In this document: piece by piece, positions 27,846 to 37,169 of the stretch | Layout: each line of letters opens with the position of its first letter | Numbering within the stretch: position 1 is the stretch's first letter | NCBI RefSeq assembly: GCF_022601735.1 | Contig: NZ_JAKUMM010000001.1 | Location: forward strand, 146,811 to 210,810 | Direction: 5' to 3' | Length of the DNA: 64,000 nucleotides | DNA from: Atopomonas sediminilitoris | Lineage (GTDB): Bacteria; Pseudomonadota; Gammaproteobacteria; Pseudomonadales; Pseudomonadaceae | Translations under genes and position numbers: made by a program | The notes under the pieces: model-generated | Told to the model about the DNA's origin: nothing | The model's database searches: none | Seen by the model: the letters and a program-made list of their open reading frames with translations, nothing else

Positions 27846-28190
27846 TTATTTCTCCTCACAGCGGGCTTGCAGGGTTTGCGATAGCACCGCCAGCACGCCT
27901 TGGGTGTTGCTCAAAATATCGTTATTCCAAAACCGCAGAACCACAAAGCCATTGGCCTGCAACCACGCATCTCGCTGGCTATCGTGATGGTTGGCCTGAT
28001 GTTGACCGCCATCGGCCTCGACCACCAAGCGCGCCTCTAGGCAGACAAAATCCAAGACATAAGACCCTAGCGGATGCTGCCGGCGAAACTTATAGCCCTG
28101 CAAACGTCGATCACGCAGGTGTAACCACAAACAGCGTTCGGCCTCGGTCATCCGCTGGCGCAGATGGCGGGCAAAAGAGTGGCTATCCAT
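27846..28190 (-). CDS. DUF559 domain protein (endonuclease-like)
   Basis: The 114-residue protein matches DUF559: RQRMTEAERCLWLHLRDRRLQGYKFRRQHPLGSYVLDFVC, then VVEADGGQH and VLRFWNNDIL. The D-(x)n-E-x-D arrangement recalls the Vsr/PD-(D/E)XK nuclease fold. Such genes often travel with short palindromic repeats, and two such repeats lie immediately upstream here. It interrupts the usual acnD-prpF adjacency. GAGGTG precedes its ATG. A role in propionate metabolism is unlikely. Confidence 0.85.
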   Translation of the reverse strand: MDSHSFARHLRQRMTEAERCLWLHLRDRRLQGYKFRRQHPLGSYVLDFVCLEARLVVEADGGQHQANHHDSQRDAWLQANGFVVLRFWNNDILSNTQGVLAVLSQTLQARCEEK

Positions 28191-28213
28191 AGCGCACCTC
28201 GTAGATTATTTTT

Positions 28214-28246
28214 CCCTCACCCTAACCCTCTCCCAGAGGGAGAGGG
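28214..28246. repeat. palindromic repeat, left copy
   Basis: The sequence begins with CCCTCACCCTAACC and ends in a perfect 9-bp hairpin (28226-28234 with 28238-28246, loop AGA). Its first 21 bases recur in inverted orientation at 28327-28347 with one mismatch and one indel. This C-rich motif is of the kind seen as dispersed palindromes around DUF559 genes. Confidence 0.75.
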
Positions 28247-28313
28247 AATGAAAGAAGCCCTATTGAACTATCTGCCCCAAAAAATCACCGAACAACTTGG
28301 TGACGCCGATAAG

Positions 28314-28347
28314 CCCCTCTCCTGAGGGAGAGGGGTTGGGGTGAGGG
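28314..28347. repeat. palindromic repeat, right copy
   Basis: A hairpin CCCCTCTCC/GGAGAGGGG at 28314-28335 followed by TTGGGGTGAGGG. It is the inverted partner of the copy at 28214-28246; about 67 bp separates them. It ends six bases before the acnD stop codon. Confidence 0.75.
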
Positions 28348-28353
28348 CCCGCC

Positions 28354-30954
28354 TTACGCCTTGCCGTCTAAAAAGTCCTGTGCGAAGCGTTGCAGCACGC
28401 CGCCAGCTTCATAAATCGACACTTCTTCGGCAGTGTCCAAACGGCAGATCATCGGCACGGTCAGCGTTTCGCCGTTAGCGCGATGCACGCTCAACGTCAG
28501 CTCAGCACCGGGTTTACGCTCACCACTAACGTCATACGTTTCAGTGCCATCAAGCCCTAAGGTTTCGCGGTTGGTACCCGACTTAAACTGCAGCGGCAGC
28601 ACGCCCATGCCGATCAAGTTGGTGCGATGGATACGTTCAAAGCCTTCGGCAGCGATCGCCTCCACACCGGCTAAGCGCACCCCTTTGGCCGCCCAATCAC
28701 GCGAGCTGCCTTGGCCGTAATCGGCACCGGCAACAATGATCAGCGGCTGTTTGCGGTTCATGTAGGTTTCAATCGCCTCCCACATGCGCACCACATTGCC
28801 TTCCGGCTCGATGCGCGCCAGCGAGCCTTGCTGCACGCTGCCATCGGCGTTGCGCACCATTTCGTTAAGCAACTTGGGGTTAGCGAAGGTGGCGCGCTGC
28901 GCCGTGAGGTGGTCGCCACGGTGGGTCGCGTAGGAGTTGAAGTCCTCCTCCGGCAGGCCCATTTTCGCCAAATATTCGCCGGCGGCGGAGCTGGCCAAAA
29001 TCGCATTCGACGGTGACAAGTGATCCGTGGTGATGTTGTCGCCCAGCACCGCCAGCGGACGCATGCCTTTGAGGCTGCGCTCACCGGCCAGCGCGCCTTC
29101 CCAATAGGGCGGACGACGAATATAGGTACTCATCTCACGCCAGTCGTACAGCGGGCTCTTGGCTGGCTCGATGGTGCCCAGATCAAACATCGGGATATAG
29201 ATTTCGCGGAACTGCTCAGGCTTAACGTGTGCGCCGACAATCGCGTCGATTTCTTCATCGCTTGGCCAGATATCTTTGAGGCGGATCTCTTGGCCATCGG
29301 CCACGCCGAGCACGTCGTTTTCGATATCAAAACGCATGGTGCCGGCAATCGCATAAGCCACCACCAGTGGCGGCGAGGCTAAAAACGCTTGCTTGGCATA
29401 CGGGTGAATGCGCCCGTCGAAGTTGCGGTTACCCGATAGCACGGCGGTGGAATACAAATCACGCTCGATGATTTCTTGCTGGATTTTAGGGTCCAGCGCG
29501 CCACTCATGCCGTTACAGGTGGTGCAGGCAAACGCGACAATGCCGAAACCGAGCTGTTCCAGCTCCGGTAGCAAACCGGCTTCTTTCAAATACAGTTCAG
29601 CGACTTTCGAACCCGGGGCAAAAGACGACTTCACCCACGGTTTGCGGAGCAAACCAAGCTTATTGGCGTTGCGCGCCAACAGGCCCGCAGCCACCACGTT
29701 GCGTGGATTACTGGTATTGGTGCAGCTGGTGATGGCGGCGATGATCACCGCGCCATCCGGCATCAGACCCTCGGCCTCTTGCGCGCGGGCCGCGGCCAAG
29801 TCACCGGCAATGCCTTTGGCAGCCAAATCACGCGTGGCTACACGGGCATGCGGATTAGACGGGCCTGCAATATTACGCCCGACGCTCGACAAGTCGAAAC
29901 GCAGAACACGCTCGTACTCGACCTTGCCTAAGTCATCACCCCAGAAGCCAGCGACCTTGGCGTAGTGCTCGACCAACGCCACTTGCTGCGGCTCGCGCCC
30001 TGTCAGTTTGAGGTAATCAATGGTTTGCCCGTCGATGGCAAACATCGCCGCGGTCGCACCGTACTCAGGCGTCATGTTGGAGATAGTGGCGCGGTCGCCA
30101 ATGGTCAAACCGCTGACGCCCGCACCGAAGAATTCCAGATAGGCACCGACTACGCGTTCTTTACGCAGGTATTCGGTCAACGCCAGCACGATGTCGGTGG
30201 CGGTAATGCCAGGCTGACGCTTGCCGGTGAGTTCGACACCGACGATATCAGGCAAACGCATCATCGAGGCGCGACCGAGCATCACGGTTTCGGCTTCTAA
30301 ACCACCCACACCGACGGAGATCACGCCCAAGGCATCCACGTGCGGAGTGTGGCTGTCCGTGCCGACACAGGTATCGGGGAAGGCCACGCCTTCACGCACC
30401 TGAATCACCGGCGACATTTTCTCCAGATTGATCTGATGCATGATGCCGTTGCCGGCCGGGATCACATCGACGTTTTTGAACGCGGTTTTGGTCCACTCAA
30501 TAAAGTGGAAGCGATCTTCGTTGCGGCGCTCTTCAATCGCGCGGTTTTTACTGAAGGCATCCGGGTCAAAACCGCCGCATTCCACCGCCAGCGAGTGGTC
30601 GACGATCAACTGAGTCGGCACCACTGGGTTGACCTGCGACGGGTCGCCGCCTTTCTCGGCAATCGCATCGCGCAGGCCGGCCAAATCGACCAGCGCGGTC
30701 TGCCCGAGAATGTCGTGACACACCACGCGCGCCGGATACCACGGAAAATCCAAGTCGCGCTTACGCTCGACAATTTGCTTAAGCGCATCGGTCAGTTGTG
30801 CCGGTTCGCAGCGACGCACTAACTGCTCAGCCAAAACGCGCGAGGTGTACGGCAGGGTGTCATAAGCGCCGGAGCGAATCGCTTCGACGGCTTCGCGGGT
30901 ATCGAAGTAATCCAGCACGGTGTCCGGCAGGTTTTTGCGGTATTGGCTATTCAT
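28354..30954 (-). CDS. acnD: Fe/S-dependent 2-methylisocitrate dehydratase AcnD
   Basis: The 866-residue aconitase-family enzyme has the 4Fe-4S ligands in TSCTNTSNPRN and ACTTCNGMSG, the CVGTDSHTPHVD block, and the swivelling C-terminal domain with GADYGQGSSRDWAAKG. It dehydrates 2-methylcitrate and depends on PrpF. The open frame begins at 30978, but the ATG at 30954 (MNSQYRKNLPDT) has GAGAGTGACC before it and matches the family start. It lies 90 bp behind prpC. Confidence 0.95.
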   Translation of the reverse strand: MNSQYRKNLPDTVLDYFDTREAVEAIRSGAYDTLPYTSRVLAEQLVRRCEPAQLTDALKQIVERKRDLDFPWYPARVVCHDILGQTALVDLAGLRDAIAEKGGDPSQVNPVVPTQLIVDHSLAVECGGFDPDAFSKNRAIEERRNEDRFHFIEWTKTAFKNVDVIPAGNGIMHQINLEKMSPVIQVREGVAFPDTCVGTDSHTPHVDALGVISVGVGGLEAETVMLGRASMMRLPDIVGVELTGKRQPGITATDIVLALTEYLRKERVVGAYLEFFGAGVSGLTIGDRATISNMTPEYGATAAMFAIDGQTIDYLKLTGREPQQVALVEHYAKVAGFWGDDLGKVEYERVLRFDLSSVGRNIAGPSNPHARVATRDLAAKGIAGDLAAARAQEAEGLMPDGAVIIAAITSCTNTSNPRNVVAAGLLARNANKLGLLRKPWVKSSFAPGSKVAELYLKEAGLLPELEQLGFGIVAFACTTCNGMSGALDPKIQQEIIERDLYSTAVLSGNRNFDGRIHPYAKQAFLASPPLVVAYAIAGTMRFDIENDVLGVADGQEIRLKDIWPSDEEIDAIVGAHVKPEQFREIYIPMFDLGTIEPAKSPLYDWREMSTYIRRPPYWEGALAGERSLKGMRPLAVLGDNITTDHLSPSNAILASSAAGEYLAKMGLPEEDFNSYATHRGDHLTAQRATFANPKLLNEMVRNADGSVQQGSLARIEPEGNVVRMWEAIETYMNRKQPLIIVAGADYGQGSSRDWAAKGVRLAGVEAIAAEGFERIHRTNLIGMGVLPLQFKSGTNRETLGLDGTETYDVSGERKPGAELTLSVHRANGETLTVPMICRLDTAEEVSIYEAGGVLQRFAQDFLDGKA

Positions 30955-31044
30955 GGTCACTCTCAAATCGGGCATCAAAATCAGGCATTGGGTCGAGCCA
31001 GCGGTAATACCGAGCGGCCAGCATGGCTGGCGCTCGGGCGCAGC

Positions 31045-32172
31045 TTAGCGGGCCGTAATATCCGGCACAGCGCGCGCATCAGGGCCGATGTAGTCAGCGC
31101 TTGGGCGAATAATGCGGTTATTGCCGCGCTGCTCGAACACATGCGCGCACCAGCCGGTCACCCGCGAGCAGACAAAGATCGGGGTGAACAACTTGGTCGG
31201 AATCCCCATGAAGTGATAAGCGCTGGCATGGAAAAAGTCCGCATTACAGAACAGCTTCTTCTCGCGCCACATCACCTCTTCACAACGCACAGAGACGGGG
31301 TACAGCACGGTGTCGCCGACGTCTTGCGCTAGCTTTTCTGACCACTGTTTGATGATGCCGTTACGTGGGTCTGACTCGCTGTAAATGGCGTGACCAAAAC
31401 CCATGATTTTGTCTTTACGCGCCAACATGCCGAGGATTTCTTGCTCGGCCTGATCGGCTGACGACCACTGCTGGATCATGTCCATCGCCGCTTCGTTGGC
31501 ACCGCCGTGCAGCGGACCACGCAGCGAGCCGATAGCGCCGGTGACGCAGCTATGGATGTCCGACAAGGTCGAAGCACACACCCGCGCGGTGAAGGTTGAG
31601 GCGTTGAACTCGTGCTCAGCGTACAAAATCAGCGATACGTTCATCACCTTGGCATGCAACTCGCTGGGCTTTTCGCCACGCAGCATGTGCAGGAAGTGTG
31701 AGCCTGTGCTGTCGTCATCCAGCGCAGTTTCAATGCGTACGCCATCGTGACTGAAGCGATACCAGTAGCAGATGATCGACGGCAGAATCGCCAACAAACG
31801 GTCGGCCTGATCGCCCTGCTCAGCAAAGCTGTGTTCGGTTTCCAACGTGCCGAGCACGGCAATACCGGCGCGCATCACGTCCATCGGGTGCGCGTCAGCA
31901 GGAATGCGCTCCAAGACTTCTTTTAACGCCACCGGCAACGCTCGCAGGTTTTTCAGCTTAGCGACATAAGCCGCCAACTCCGTTTGCGTGGGCAGCTCGC
32001 CCTTCAGCAGCAAGTGGGCGACTTCTTCAAAGCTAACTTTTTGTGCCAGCTCGTGAATGTCATAGCCGCGATACGTCAGGCCCGAGCCGGTCTTACCGAC
32101 GGTACATAGCGCGGTTGCGCCGGCTGACTGACCGCGCAGGCCGGCGCCGGATAGTTTTTTCGCTTCTGCCAT
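31045..32172 (-). CDS. prpC: 2-methylcitrate synthase PrpC
   Basis: The 375-residue citrate-synthase-fold enzyme joins propionyl-CoA and oxaloacetate. Its motifs are GLTYRGYDIHELA near the start, the catalytic histidine region RGPLHGGANEAAMDM (about 218-232), MGFGHAIYSESDPR, and ARAVPDITAR at the end. The short length and the RGYDI/GGANEA features favour methylcitrate synthase over the larger hexameric citrate synthase. It lies 58 bp behind prpB. Confidence 0.95.
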   Translation of the reverse strand: MAEAKKLSGAGLRGQSAGATALCTVGKTGSGLTYRGYDIHELAQKVSFEEVAHLLLKGELPTQTELAAYVAKLKNLRALPVALKEVLERIPADAHPMDVMRAGIAVLGTLETEHSFAEQGDQADRLLAILPSIICYWYRFSHDGVRIETALDDDSTGSHFLHMLRGEKPSELHAKVMNVSLILYAEHEFNASTFTARVCASTLSDIHSCVTGAIGSLRGPLHGGANEAAMDMIQQWSSADQAEQEILGMLARKDKIMGFGHAIYSESDPRNGIIKQWSEKLAQDVGDTVLYPVSVRCEEVMWREKKLFCNADFFHASAYHFMGIPTKLFTPIFVCSRVTGWCAHVFEQRGNNRIIRPSADYIGPDARAVPDITAR

Positions 32173-32230
32173 GGTTCACCTCATCATTCGTTGTGCCGGC
32201 GGGTCGTGCCCGCCGTGTCAGTATTAGTGG

Positions 32231-33121
32231 TTACTTGTTTTTGCCTTGGGCAAACAACGCGTCGAGCTTCTGCTCAAAGCTGTGGTAATCAAGGAAGTCG
32301 TACAGCTCCATCCGGGTCTGCATCAGGTCGATGACGTCTTTTTGGTCGCCCTTAGCCAGAATGCTTTCGTACACCGTCAGCGCCGCCTTGTTCATGGCAC
32401 GAAATGCCGACAGCGGATACAGCACCATGCTGGCACCGTGCTCGCCGAGTTCTTGTTTGTTAAACAGCGGCGTGGCGCCGAACTCGGTGATATTGGCCAA
32501 CAAATGCGCCCCACCGATGCCATCGGCAAAGGCTTTGTAGTCTTCAAGGGTGTGCACCGCTTCGGCAAAAATACCGTCGGCACCGGCTTCTAAACAGGCC
32601 CGCGCGCGCTCAACGGCGGCTTCGAGGCCATCTTTTTGGAAGGCGTCGGTGCGCGCGATGATGAAGAAACTGTCATCGGTTTTAGCGTCTACCGCCGCCT
32701 TCACCCGGTCGACCATTTCTTCTTGGCTGACAATTTCTTTATTCGGGCGATGGCCGCAGCGCTTTTGCGCTACTTGGTCTTCGATATGCACCGCCGCAGC
32801 GCCGGCACGAATCATTTCTTTCACGGTGCGGGCGATGTTAAACGCGCCGCCCCAGCCGGTATCGATATCCACCAGCAAGGGGGTTTCCACGGCAGCGCTG
32901 ATGCGGCGCACGTCTTCCAGCACGTCGTTCATGCTGGTCATGCCTAAATCCGGCAAACCGTAAGAGGCATTGGCCACACCACCGCCGGACAAGTAAATCG
33001 CTTGATGGCCCACGCGCGTGGCCATCATGGCGCTGTAAGCATTGATGGTGCCGACAATTTGCAGCGGCTTGTTATTGGCTAGGGCGTTACGAAAGCGCTG
33101 CCCGGCAGTCACTTGGCTCAT
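32231..33121 (-). CDS. prpB: 2-methylisocitrate lyase PrpB
   Basis: The 296-residue TIM-barrel enzyme cleaves 2-methylisocitrate to pyruvate and succinate. It shows [18 protein letters not shown], the metal-binding DIDTGWGG, the signature VEDQ-like [17 protein letters not shown] with the catalytic cysteine (about residue 124), and IARTDA. Its ATG overlaps the gntR stop in an ATGA, so regulator and lyase are translationally coupled. Confidence 0.96.
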   Translation of the reverse strand: MSQVTAGQRFRNALANNKPLQIVGTINAYSAMMATRVGHQAIYLSGGGVANASYGLPDLGMTSMNDVLEDVRRISAAVETPLLVDIDTGWGGAFNIARTVKEMIRAGAAAVHIEDQVAQKRCGHRPNKEIVSQEEMVDRVKAAVDAKTDDSFFIIARTDAFQKDGLEAAVERARACLEAGADGIFAEAVHTLEDYKAFADGIGGAHLLANITEFGATPLFNKQELGEHGASMVLYPLSAFRAMNKAALTVYESILAKGDQKDVIDLMQTRMELYDFLDYHSFEQKLDALFAQGKNK

Positions 33122-33828
33122 GCTTTGGTCCTCGATTTACGTGCGGCCGGCACAGCGTCTAGCTGCTCGGCTAAGCGGTGTTCTACGTTGCGCTGCGAGC
33201 CGCGGATATGGCGACGCATCAGCAGTTCAGCCAGTTCGCCATCGCGATCGGCGATGGCGTCTAGAATGCGATGGTGTTCAGCAAACGCCTGACGCGGACG
33301 ATTAGGCGTGCTGGAGAAGCGATAGCGGTACATGCGCACCAAGTGATACAGCTCGCCGCAGAGCAAATCGGTCAGCATCTGATTACCGCTGCCGCGAATG
33401 ATGCGGTAATGAAAGTCAAAATCGCCTTCTTGCTGGTAATAGGCCACGCCGCTTTGCAGCTCTTCACTGCGCTCGTGGGCTTCTAAAACGCGGCGTAACT
33501 CATCCACCTCCGCGCGGCTCATACGCTCGGCGGCCATGCGACAGGCCATGCCTTCTAGGGCTTGGCGCACTTCGTACAACTCAACCAACTCTTGCGCACT
33601 GAGCGACACCACACGGGCGCCGGCATGCGGCGTGCGCACCAAAAGCTTACGCCCCTCAAGGCGACGCATGGCCTCACGCAGCGGCCCACGGCTCACGCCG
33701 TAATGGCGCGACAACTCGGGCTCAGACACTTTACTGCCCGGCGCCAGCTCACCTTTAACAATGGCGTCTTGAATACGCTGAAAAACTTGCTCAGCCAGTG
33801 TCGCGGAGTTATCTAAAGCATCTGTCAC
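33118..33828 (-). CDS. GntR/FadR-family regulator of the prp operon
   Basis: The 236-residue protein has an N-terminal winged helix ([58 protein letters not shown] split over about 17-75) and a C-terminal FCD ligand domain. The open frame runs to 34215, but the homology begins just after the GTG at 33828, which I take as start; its ribosome binding site is weak. It heads the prp operon, and two TTGTCGACAA palindromes around its promoter are its likely operators, giving autorepression relieved by a propionate metabolite. Confidence 0.85.
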   Translation of the reverse strand: MTDALDNSATLAEQVFQRIQDAIVKGELAPGSKVSEPELSRHYGVSRGPLREAMRRLEGRKLLVRTPHAGARVVSLSAQELVELYEVRQALEGMACRMAAERMSRAEVDELRRVLEAHERSEELQSGVAYYQQEGDFDFHYRIIRGSGNQMLTDLLCGELYHLVRMYRYRFSSTPNRPRQAFAEHHRILDAIADRDGELAELLMRRHIRGSQRNVEHRLAEQLDAVPAARKSRTKA

Positions 33829-33839
33829 GGCAGCACCAG

Positions 33840-33851
33840 ATTGTCGACAAT
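33840..33851. promoter_or_regulatory. operator O1, perfect 12-bp palindrome
   Basis: ATTGTCGACAAT lies 12 bp upstream of the gntR GTG and overlaps the predicted transcription start. The form is typical of GntR/FadR-type operators. Confidence 0.75.
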
Positions 33852-33857
33852 ATGCAA

Positions 33858-33886
33858 AAATTAACGCCAAACAACCCTGCGCACAA
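33858..33886 (-). promoter_or_regulatory. putative prp operon promoter
   Basis: On the minus strand, -35 TTGTGC (33881-33886) and -10 TAATTT (33858-33863) are spaced by 17 bp and lie between the two palindromes. Transcription would start near 33851, giving a leader of about 23 nt. Confidence 0.5.
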
Positions 33887-33901
33887 GCTTTAAAAACAAA
33901 G

Positions 33902-33913
33902 ATTGTCGACAAA
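33902..33913. promoter_or_regulatory. operator O2, second TTGTCGACAA palindrome
   Basis: ATTGTCGACAAA shares the 10-bp palindromic core with O1. It lies just upstream of the predicted -35, 62 bp centre to centre from O1, close to six helical turns. Confidence 0.7.
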
Positions 33914-34088
33914 TAGCCACCGACTTTAGTCTCGCCACACCCCCCTGTTAATCCATGCAAACCTTGCCCTGCCTGTTGAAAATAGCGGTCGCGTGCTACT
34001 ATCAAAGCGTTTTGGGTCGTTGGCAAAGCTGTTAACTGCAGCTTTACGCAGTGCCCACCCACTCCACTTTTCACGAAATCAAGGACAC

Positions 34089-34610
34089 ATGAGACGCGCT
34101 GCCTCTGCTCTTCTCTGCTTTTGTCTTGCCGCGCCGTTGGCTGCCGCAGAGAAAACCATTTACGGCCTAAATGAATACGTTGGCTTGCCCAACCTTGACC
34201 TGCTTGTTGCCGCAAAGCTCGATACTGGGGCCAAAACCGCCTCGCTGAGCGCCACGGACATTGAGCGGTTTAAGCGGGATGGCGAGTCGTGGGTGCGCTT
34301 TTATTTGGCCATCGATGATGCACACGAGCATCCGATTGAATTGCCTCTAGCGCGCATCAGCAAAATTAAGCGTCGGGCCGGCGACTATGATCCCGAAGAA
34401 GACGCCAAAACGTACACAGCACGTCCCGTGATTGAACTGGACATGTGTATGGGTGGCCAAGTTCGCTTGATTGAAGTGAACCTGACTGACCGCTCCACCT
34501 TTCAATACCCGTTGTTAATTGGTTCAGAAGCTCTGAAGAACTTTGACGCACTGATTGACCCGAGTCTGAAATACTCCGCCGGCAAACCCGCCTGCGTAGC
34601 ACATAACTAA
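34089..34610 (+). CDS. retropepsin-like aspartic protease (RimB/Zn_protease family), secreted
   Basis: The 173-residue protein has a signal peptide (residues 1-20) and a compact domain with the aspartic-protease motif LDTGAKTASLSA (D about residue 45). Further conserved segments are RPVIELDMCMGG and YPLLIGSEAL. This is the family once annotated as ATP-dependent zinc protease and now seen as retropepsin-like. The start at 34089 has AAGGA; the frame opens earlier but without signal-peptide logic. It begins a tight operon with the two genes that follow, gaps 22 and 3 bp. Confidence 0.85.
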   Translation: MRRAASALLCFCLAAPLAAAEKTIYGLNEYVGLPNLDLLVAAKLDTGAKTASLSATDIERFKRDGESWVRFYLAIDDAHEHPIELPLARISKIKRRAGDYDPEEDAKTYTARPVIELDMCMGGQVRLIEVNLTDRSTFQYPLLIGSEALKNFDALIDPSLKYSAGKPACVAHN

Positions 34611-34632
34611 AACGAGCCGAGAAAAACACGCC

Positions 34633-36162
34633 ATGCGCTCTGCCAATACGCATCTGAAATTCCTGGTGGCCCTGCTGGTCTCTTTAGGACTAGCGATTAC
34701 GGCCTACCAAATCTTTGTGATCGGCATCCCGGTCACCGAAGACGCGACCGACAACCTGTGGACTGTCGACACCAAAGTCGAGTTCCAAGCCCAAACGGGC
34801 AAGCCGGTTAAGGTCAACATGTTCGTGCCGCCCATGACCGAAAATTACGTCAGCCTGAACGAGAGCTTTATCTCGAACAACTACGGCGTAAGCGTGCAGC
34901 GCGACAATGGCAACCGCAGCCTGACGTGGTCCGCACGTCGCGCCAAAGGCAACCAGACACTGTACTACCGCTTAGTGCTGTCTAAGCGGTATGGCTCTGA
35001 CACCCCAGAAGCCAAAGGCTCGATTGAACGCGCACCGCTTCCCGTTGAAGGCGCCGAGAAAATTGCCGCCGAAGCCCTGCTGTCGCCAATTCGCCAGCAC
35101 TCTGCGGACATTGAAACCTTCGTGCGCGAAACCATCCGCCGGGTAAACCGCGCCGGTGACGATAACGTCGCGCTGCTGCTTGGCGGCGATAAAAGTATCG
35201 AACGCAAGGTCCAAGTCATTGATCTGCTGCTGTCGCTGGCTCGCATCCCGATGGAGCAAGTGCGCACCATCAAGCTGGTAGAAATCAACAGCCAAGAGCC
35301 CGAGCTGTGGCTGCGTAGTTTCAACGGTGAAAAATGGCTGTACTTCAACCCAGAAAGCGGCCAACAAGGCCTGCCAGCCGACCGCCTGATTTGGTGGTTT
35401 GGTGCAAACGAGTTAGTCAGCCTTGAAGGCGGCAAAAACGCCAAGGTGACGTTCAGCCTAAACAGCAACCAACTGAACGCCATTCGCGTGGCCAAGATGT
35501 CGGATGAGAAAGCCGAGGCCTCGTTCCTTGAGTACTCGCTGTACGGCCTGCCGCTGTCTACTCAGCAGACCTACAAGATCATGATCATGATCCCGATCGG
35601 CGTGCTGGTGATTCTGATTCTGCGCAACCTGATCGGCATTCAGACGTTGGGGACTTTCACCCCAGTACTGATCGCCCTCGCCTTCCGCGAAACACAAGTT
35701 GGCTTCGGCATCATCCTGTTCACCTTTATCACCGCATTGGGCTTGTCGCTGCGCTCCTACCTTGAGCACCTCAAGCTACAAATGCTGCCTCGCCTATCGA
35801 TCGTCCTGACTTTTGTTGTGGTGATCATTGCTGTAATCAGCCTGTTCAGCCACAAATTAGGCCTTGAGCGCGGCTTGGCCATCGCCTTGTTCCCGATGGT
35901 GATTTTGACCATGACCATTGAGCGTCTGTCGATCACTTGGGAAGAACGTGGCGGCACGCAGACCTTTAAGGTTGCGGTGGGCACCATCATTGCGGCTTCG
36001 CTAGCGCATATGCTGATGACCATTCCTGAGCTGGTGTACTTCGTCTTCACCTTCCCAGCGGTACTGCTGATTTTGGTAGGCTTCATGCTGGCCATGGGTC
36101 GCTACCGCGGCTACCGCCTGACCGAGCTGTTCCGCTTCAAAGCCATGCTCAAGGACAGCTAA
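34633..36162 (+). CDS. inactive transglutaminase-like domain fused to seven-helix membrane domain (UUP1 family)
   Basis: The 509-residue protein has one N-terminal membrane helix (about 8-28). A periplasmic domain (about 30-310) follows, holding a transglutaminase-like fold that lacks an obvious Cys-His-Asp triad. About seven C-terminal helices follow (about 315-490), including QTLGTFTPVLIALAFRETQVG. This matches the group described as inactive transglutaminase fused to seven transmembrane helices. It sits between a secreted protease and an ATP-grasp ligase and probably passes a signal or peptide substrate across the membrane. Function is unproven. Confidence 0.85.
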   Translation: MRSANTHLKFLVALLVSLGLAITAYQIFVIGIPVTEDATDNLWTVDTKVEFQAQTGKPVKVNMFVPPMTENYVSLNESFISNNYGVSVQRDNGNRSLTWSARRAKGNQTLYYRLVLSKRYGSDTPEAKGSIERAPLPVEGAEKIAAEALLSPIRQHSADIETFVRETIRRVNRAGDDNVALLLGGDKSIERKVQVIDLLLSLARIPMEQVRTIKLVEINSQEPELWLRSFNGEKWLYFNPESGQQGLPADRLIWWFGANELVSLEGGKNAKVTFSLNSNQLNAIRVAKMSDEKAEASFLEYSLYGLPLSTQQTYKIMIMIPIGVLVILILRNLIGIQTLGTFTPVLIALAFRETQVGFGIILFTFITALGLSLRSYLEHLKLQMLPRLSIVLTFVVVIIAVISLFSHKLGLERGLAIALFPMVILTMTIERLSITWEERGGTQTFKVAVGTIIAASLAHMLMTIPELVYFVFTFPAVLLILVGFMLAMGRYRGYRLTELFRFKAMLKDS

Positions 36163-36165
36163 GCC

Positions 36166-37149
36166 ATGCTGAACCTGATTAAAACGTGGAAAGAGCTTTC
36201 GGCCAAAGGGATCATGGGCATCAATCGGCGTAATGCTGACTTCGTGCTCAAGCTCAATCGCCGTGACCTCTACCCGGTGGTGGATGACAAAATCCTCACC
36301 AAAGAGCGTGCTATTGCCGCAGGCATTCATGTGCCTGAGCTGTACGGCATTATTGAAACGGAAAAAGAAGCGCAAAAGCTTGGCGAGATTCTGGCCAACC
36401 ATAAAGACTTCGTGATCAAGCCGGCGCAAGGCGCCGGCGGCGACGGCATCATCGTGATTGCCGACCGCTACGAAGGGCGCTACAAATCTGTGTCAGGCAA
36501 AATCATCGGCCATGAGGAGCTGGAGCATCATATATCCAGCATCCTTTCAGGCCTGTACTCGCTCGGTGGGCATCGTGACCGGGTGCTGATCGAATATCGC
36601 GTCACCCCTGACCCGATCTTCAAAAGCATCAGCTACGAAGGCGTGCCGGACATTCGCATCATTGTGCTGATGGGTTATCCCGTCATGGCCATGCTGCGCC
36701 TACCGACTCGCCAATCCGGCGGCAAAGCCAACTTGCACCAAGGCGCGATTGGGGTCGGCGTTGATTTAGCCACTGGCCTGACACTCAAGGGCACGTGGCT
36801 GAACAACAAGATCACCAAACACCCCGACACCGCAACGGAAGTCTCTGGCGTGCAACTGCCTGACTGGGACGGCTTTATGAAGCTCGCCGCCGGCTGTTAT
36901 GAGCTGTGCGGCTTGGGCTACATCGGTGTCGACATGGTGCTTGACCAAGACAAAGGCCCGTTGATTCTGGAACTCAACGCCCGTCCTGGCTTGAACATCC
37001 AGATTGCCAACGATGCCGGCCTTACCACGCGCGCCAACATCGTCGAGGCGCACTTGGCAGAGCTTGCTAAGAAAGGCATCACCGAAACGCCTGAAGAGCG
37101 CATGCGCTTTGCTCAGGAGCACTTCGGGCATATCACGCAAGCCGAATAA
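36166..37149 (+). CDS. alpha-L-glutamate ligase-like ATP-grasp protein
   Basis: The 327-residue protein begins with a KGIMGINRRNADFV motif and has an ATP-grasp core: FVIKPAQGAGGDGIIVI (P-loop-like, about 84-100), EYRVTPDPIF, and the metal-binding ILELNARPGLNIQIAN (about 265-280). Its nearest known relatives are RimK-like ligases that add glutamate to peptides or proteins. It starts four bases after the membrane protein gene stops and is the last gene of the three-gene operon. The acceptor substrate is unknown. Confidence 0.87.
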   Translation: MLNLIKTWKELSAKGIMGINRRNADFVLKLNRRDLYPVVDDKILTKERAIAAGIHVPELYGIIETEKEAQKLGEILANHKDFVIKPAQGAGGDGIIVIADRYEGRYKSVSGKIIGHEELEHHISSILSGLYSLGGHRDRVLIEYRVTPDPIFKSISYEGVPDIRIIVLMGYPVMAMLRLPTRQSGGKANLHQGAIGVGVDLATGLTLKGTWLNNKITKHPDTATEVSGVQLPDWDGFMKLAAGCYELCGLGYIGVDMVLDQDKGPLILELNARPGLNIQIANDAGLTTRANIVEAHLAELAKKGITETPEERMRFAQEHFGHITQAE

Positions 37150-37169
37150 GCGCTTTACCAAAACACCTC

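Noticed and set aside
26650..30954. loss of the methylcitrate dehydratase step because prpD is absent
   Set aside because: acnD and prpF together supply this step, so the pathway in the window is complete without prpD.
33829..34215. N-terminal extension of the GntR regulator
   Set aside because: The extra 129 codons cross both operators and the predicted promoter and have no GntR homology.
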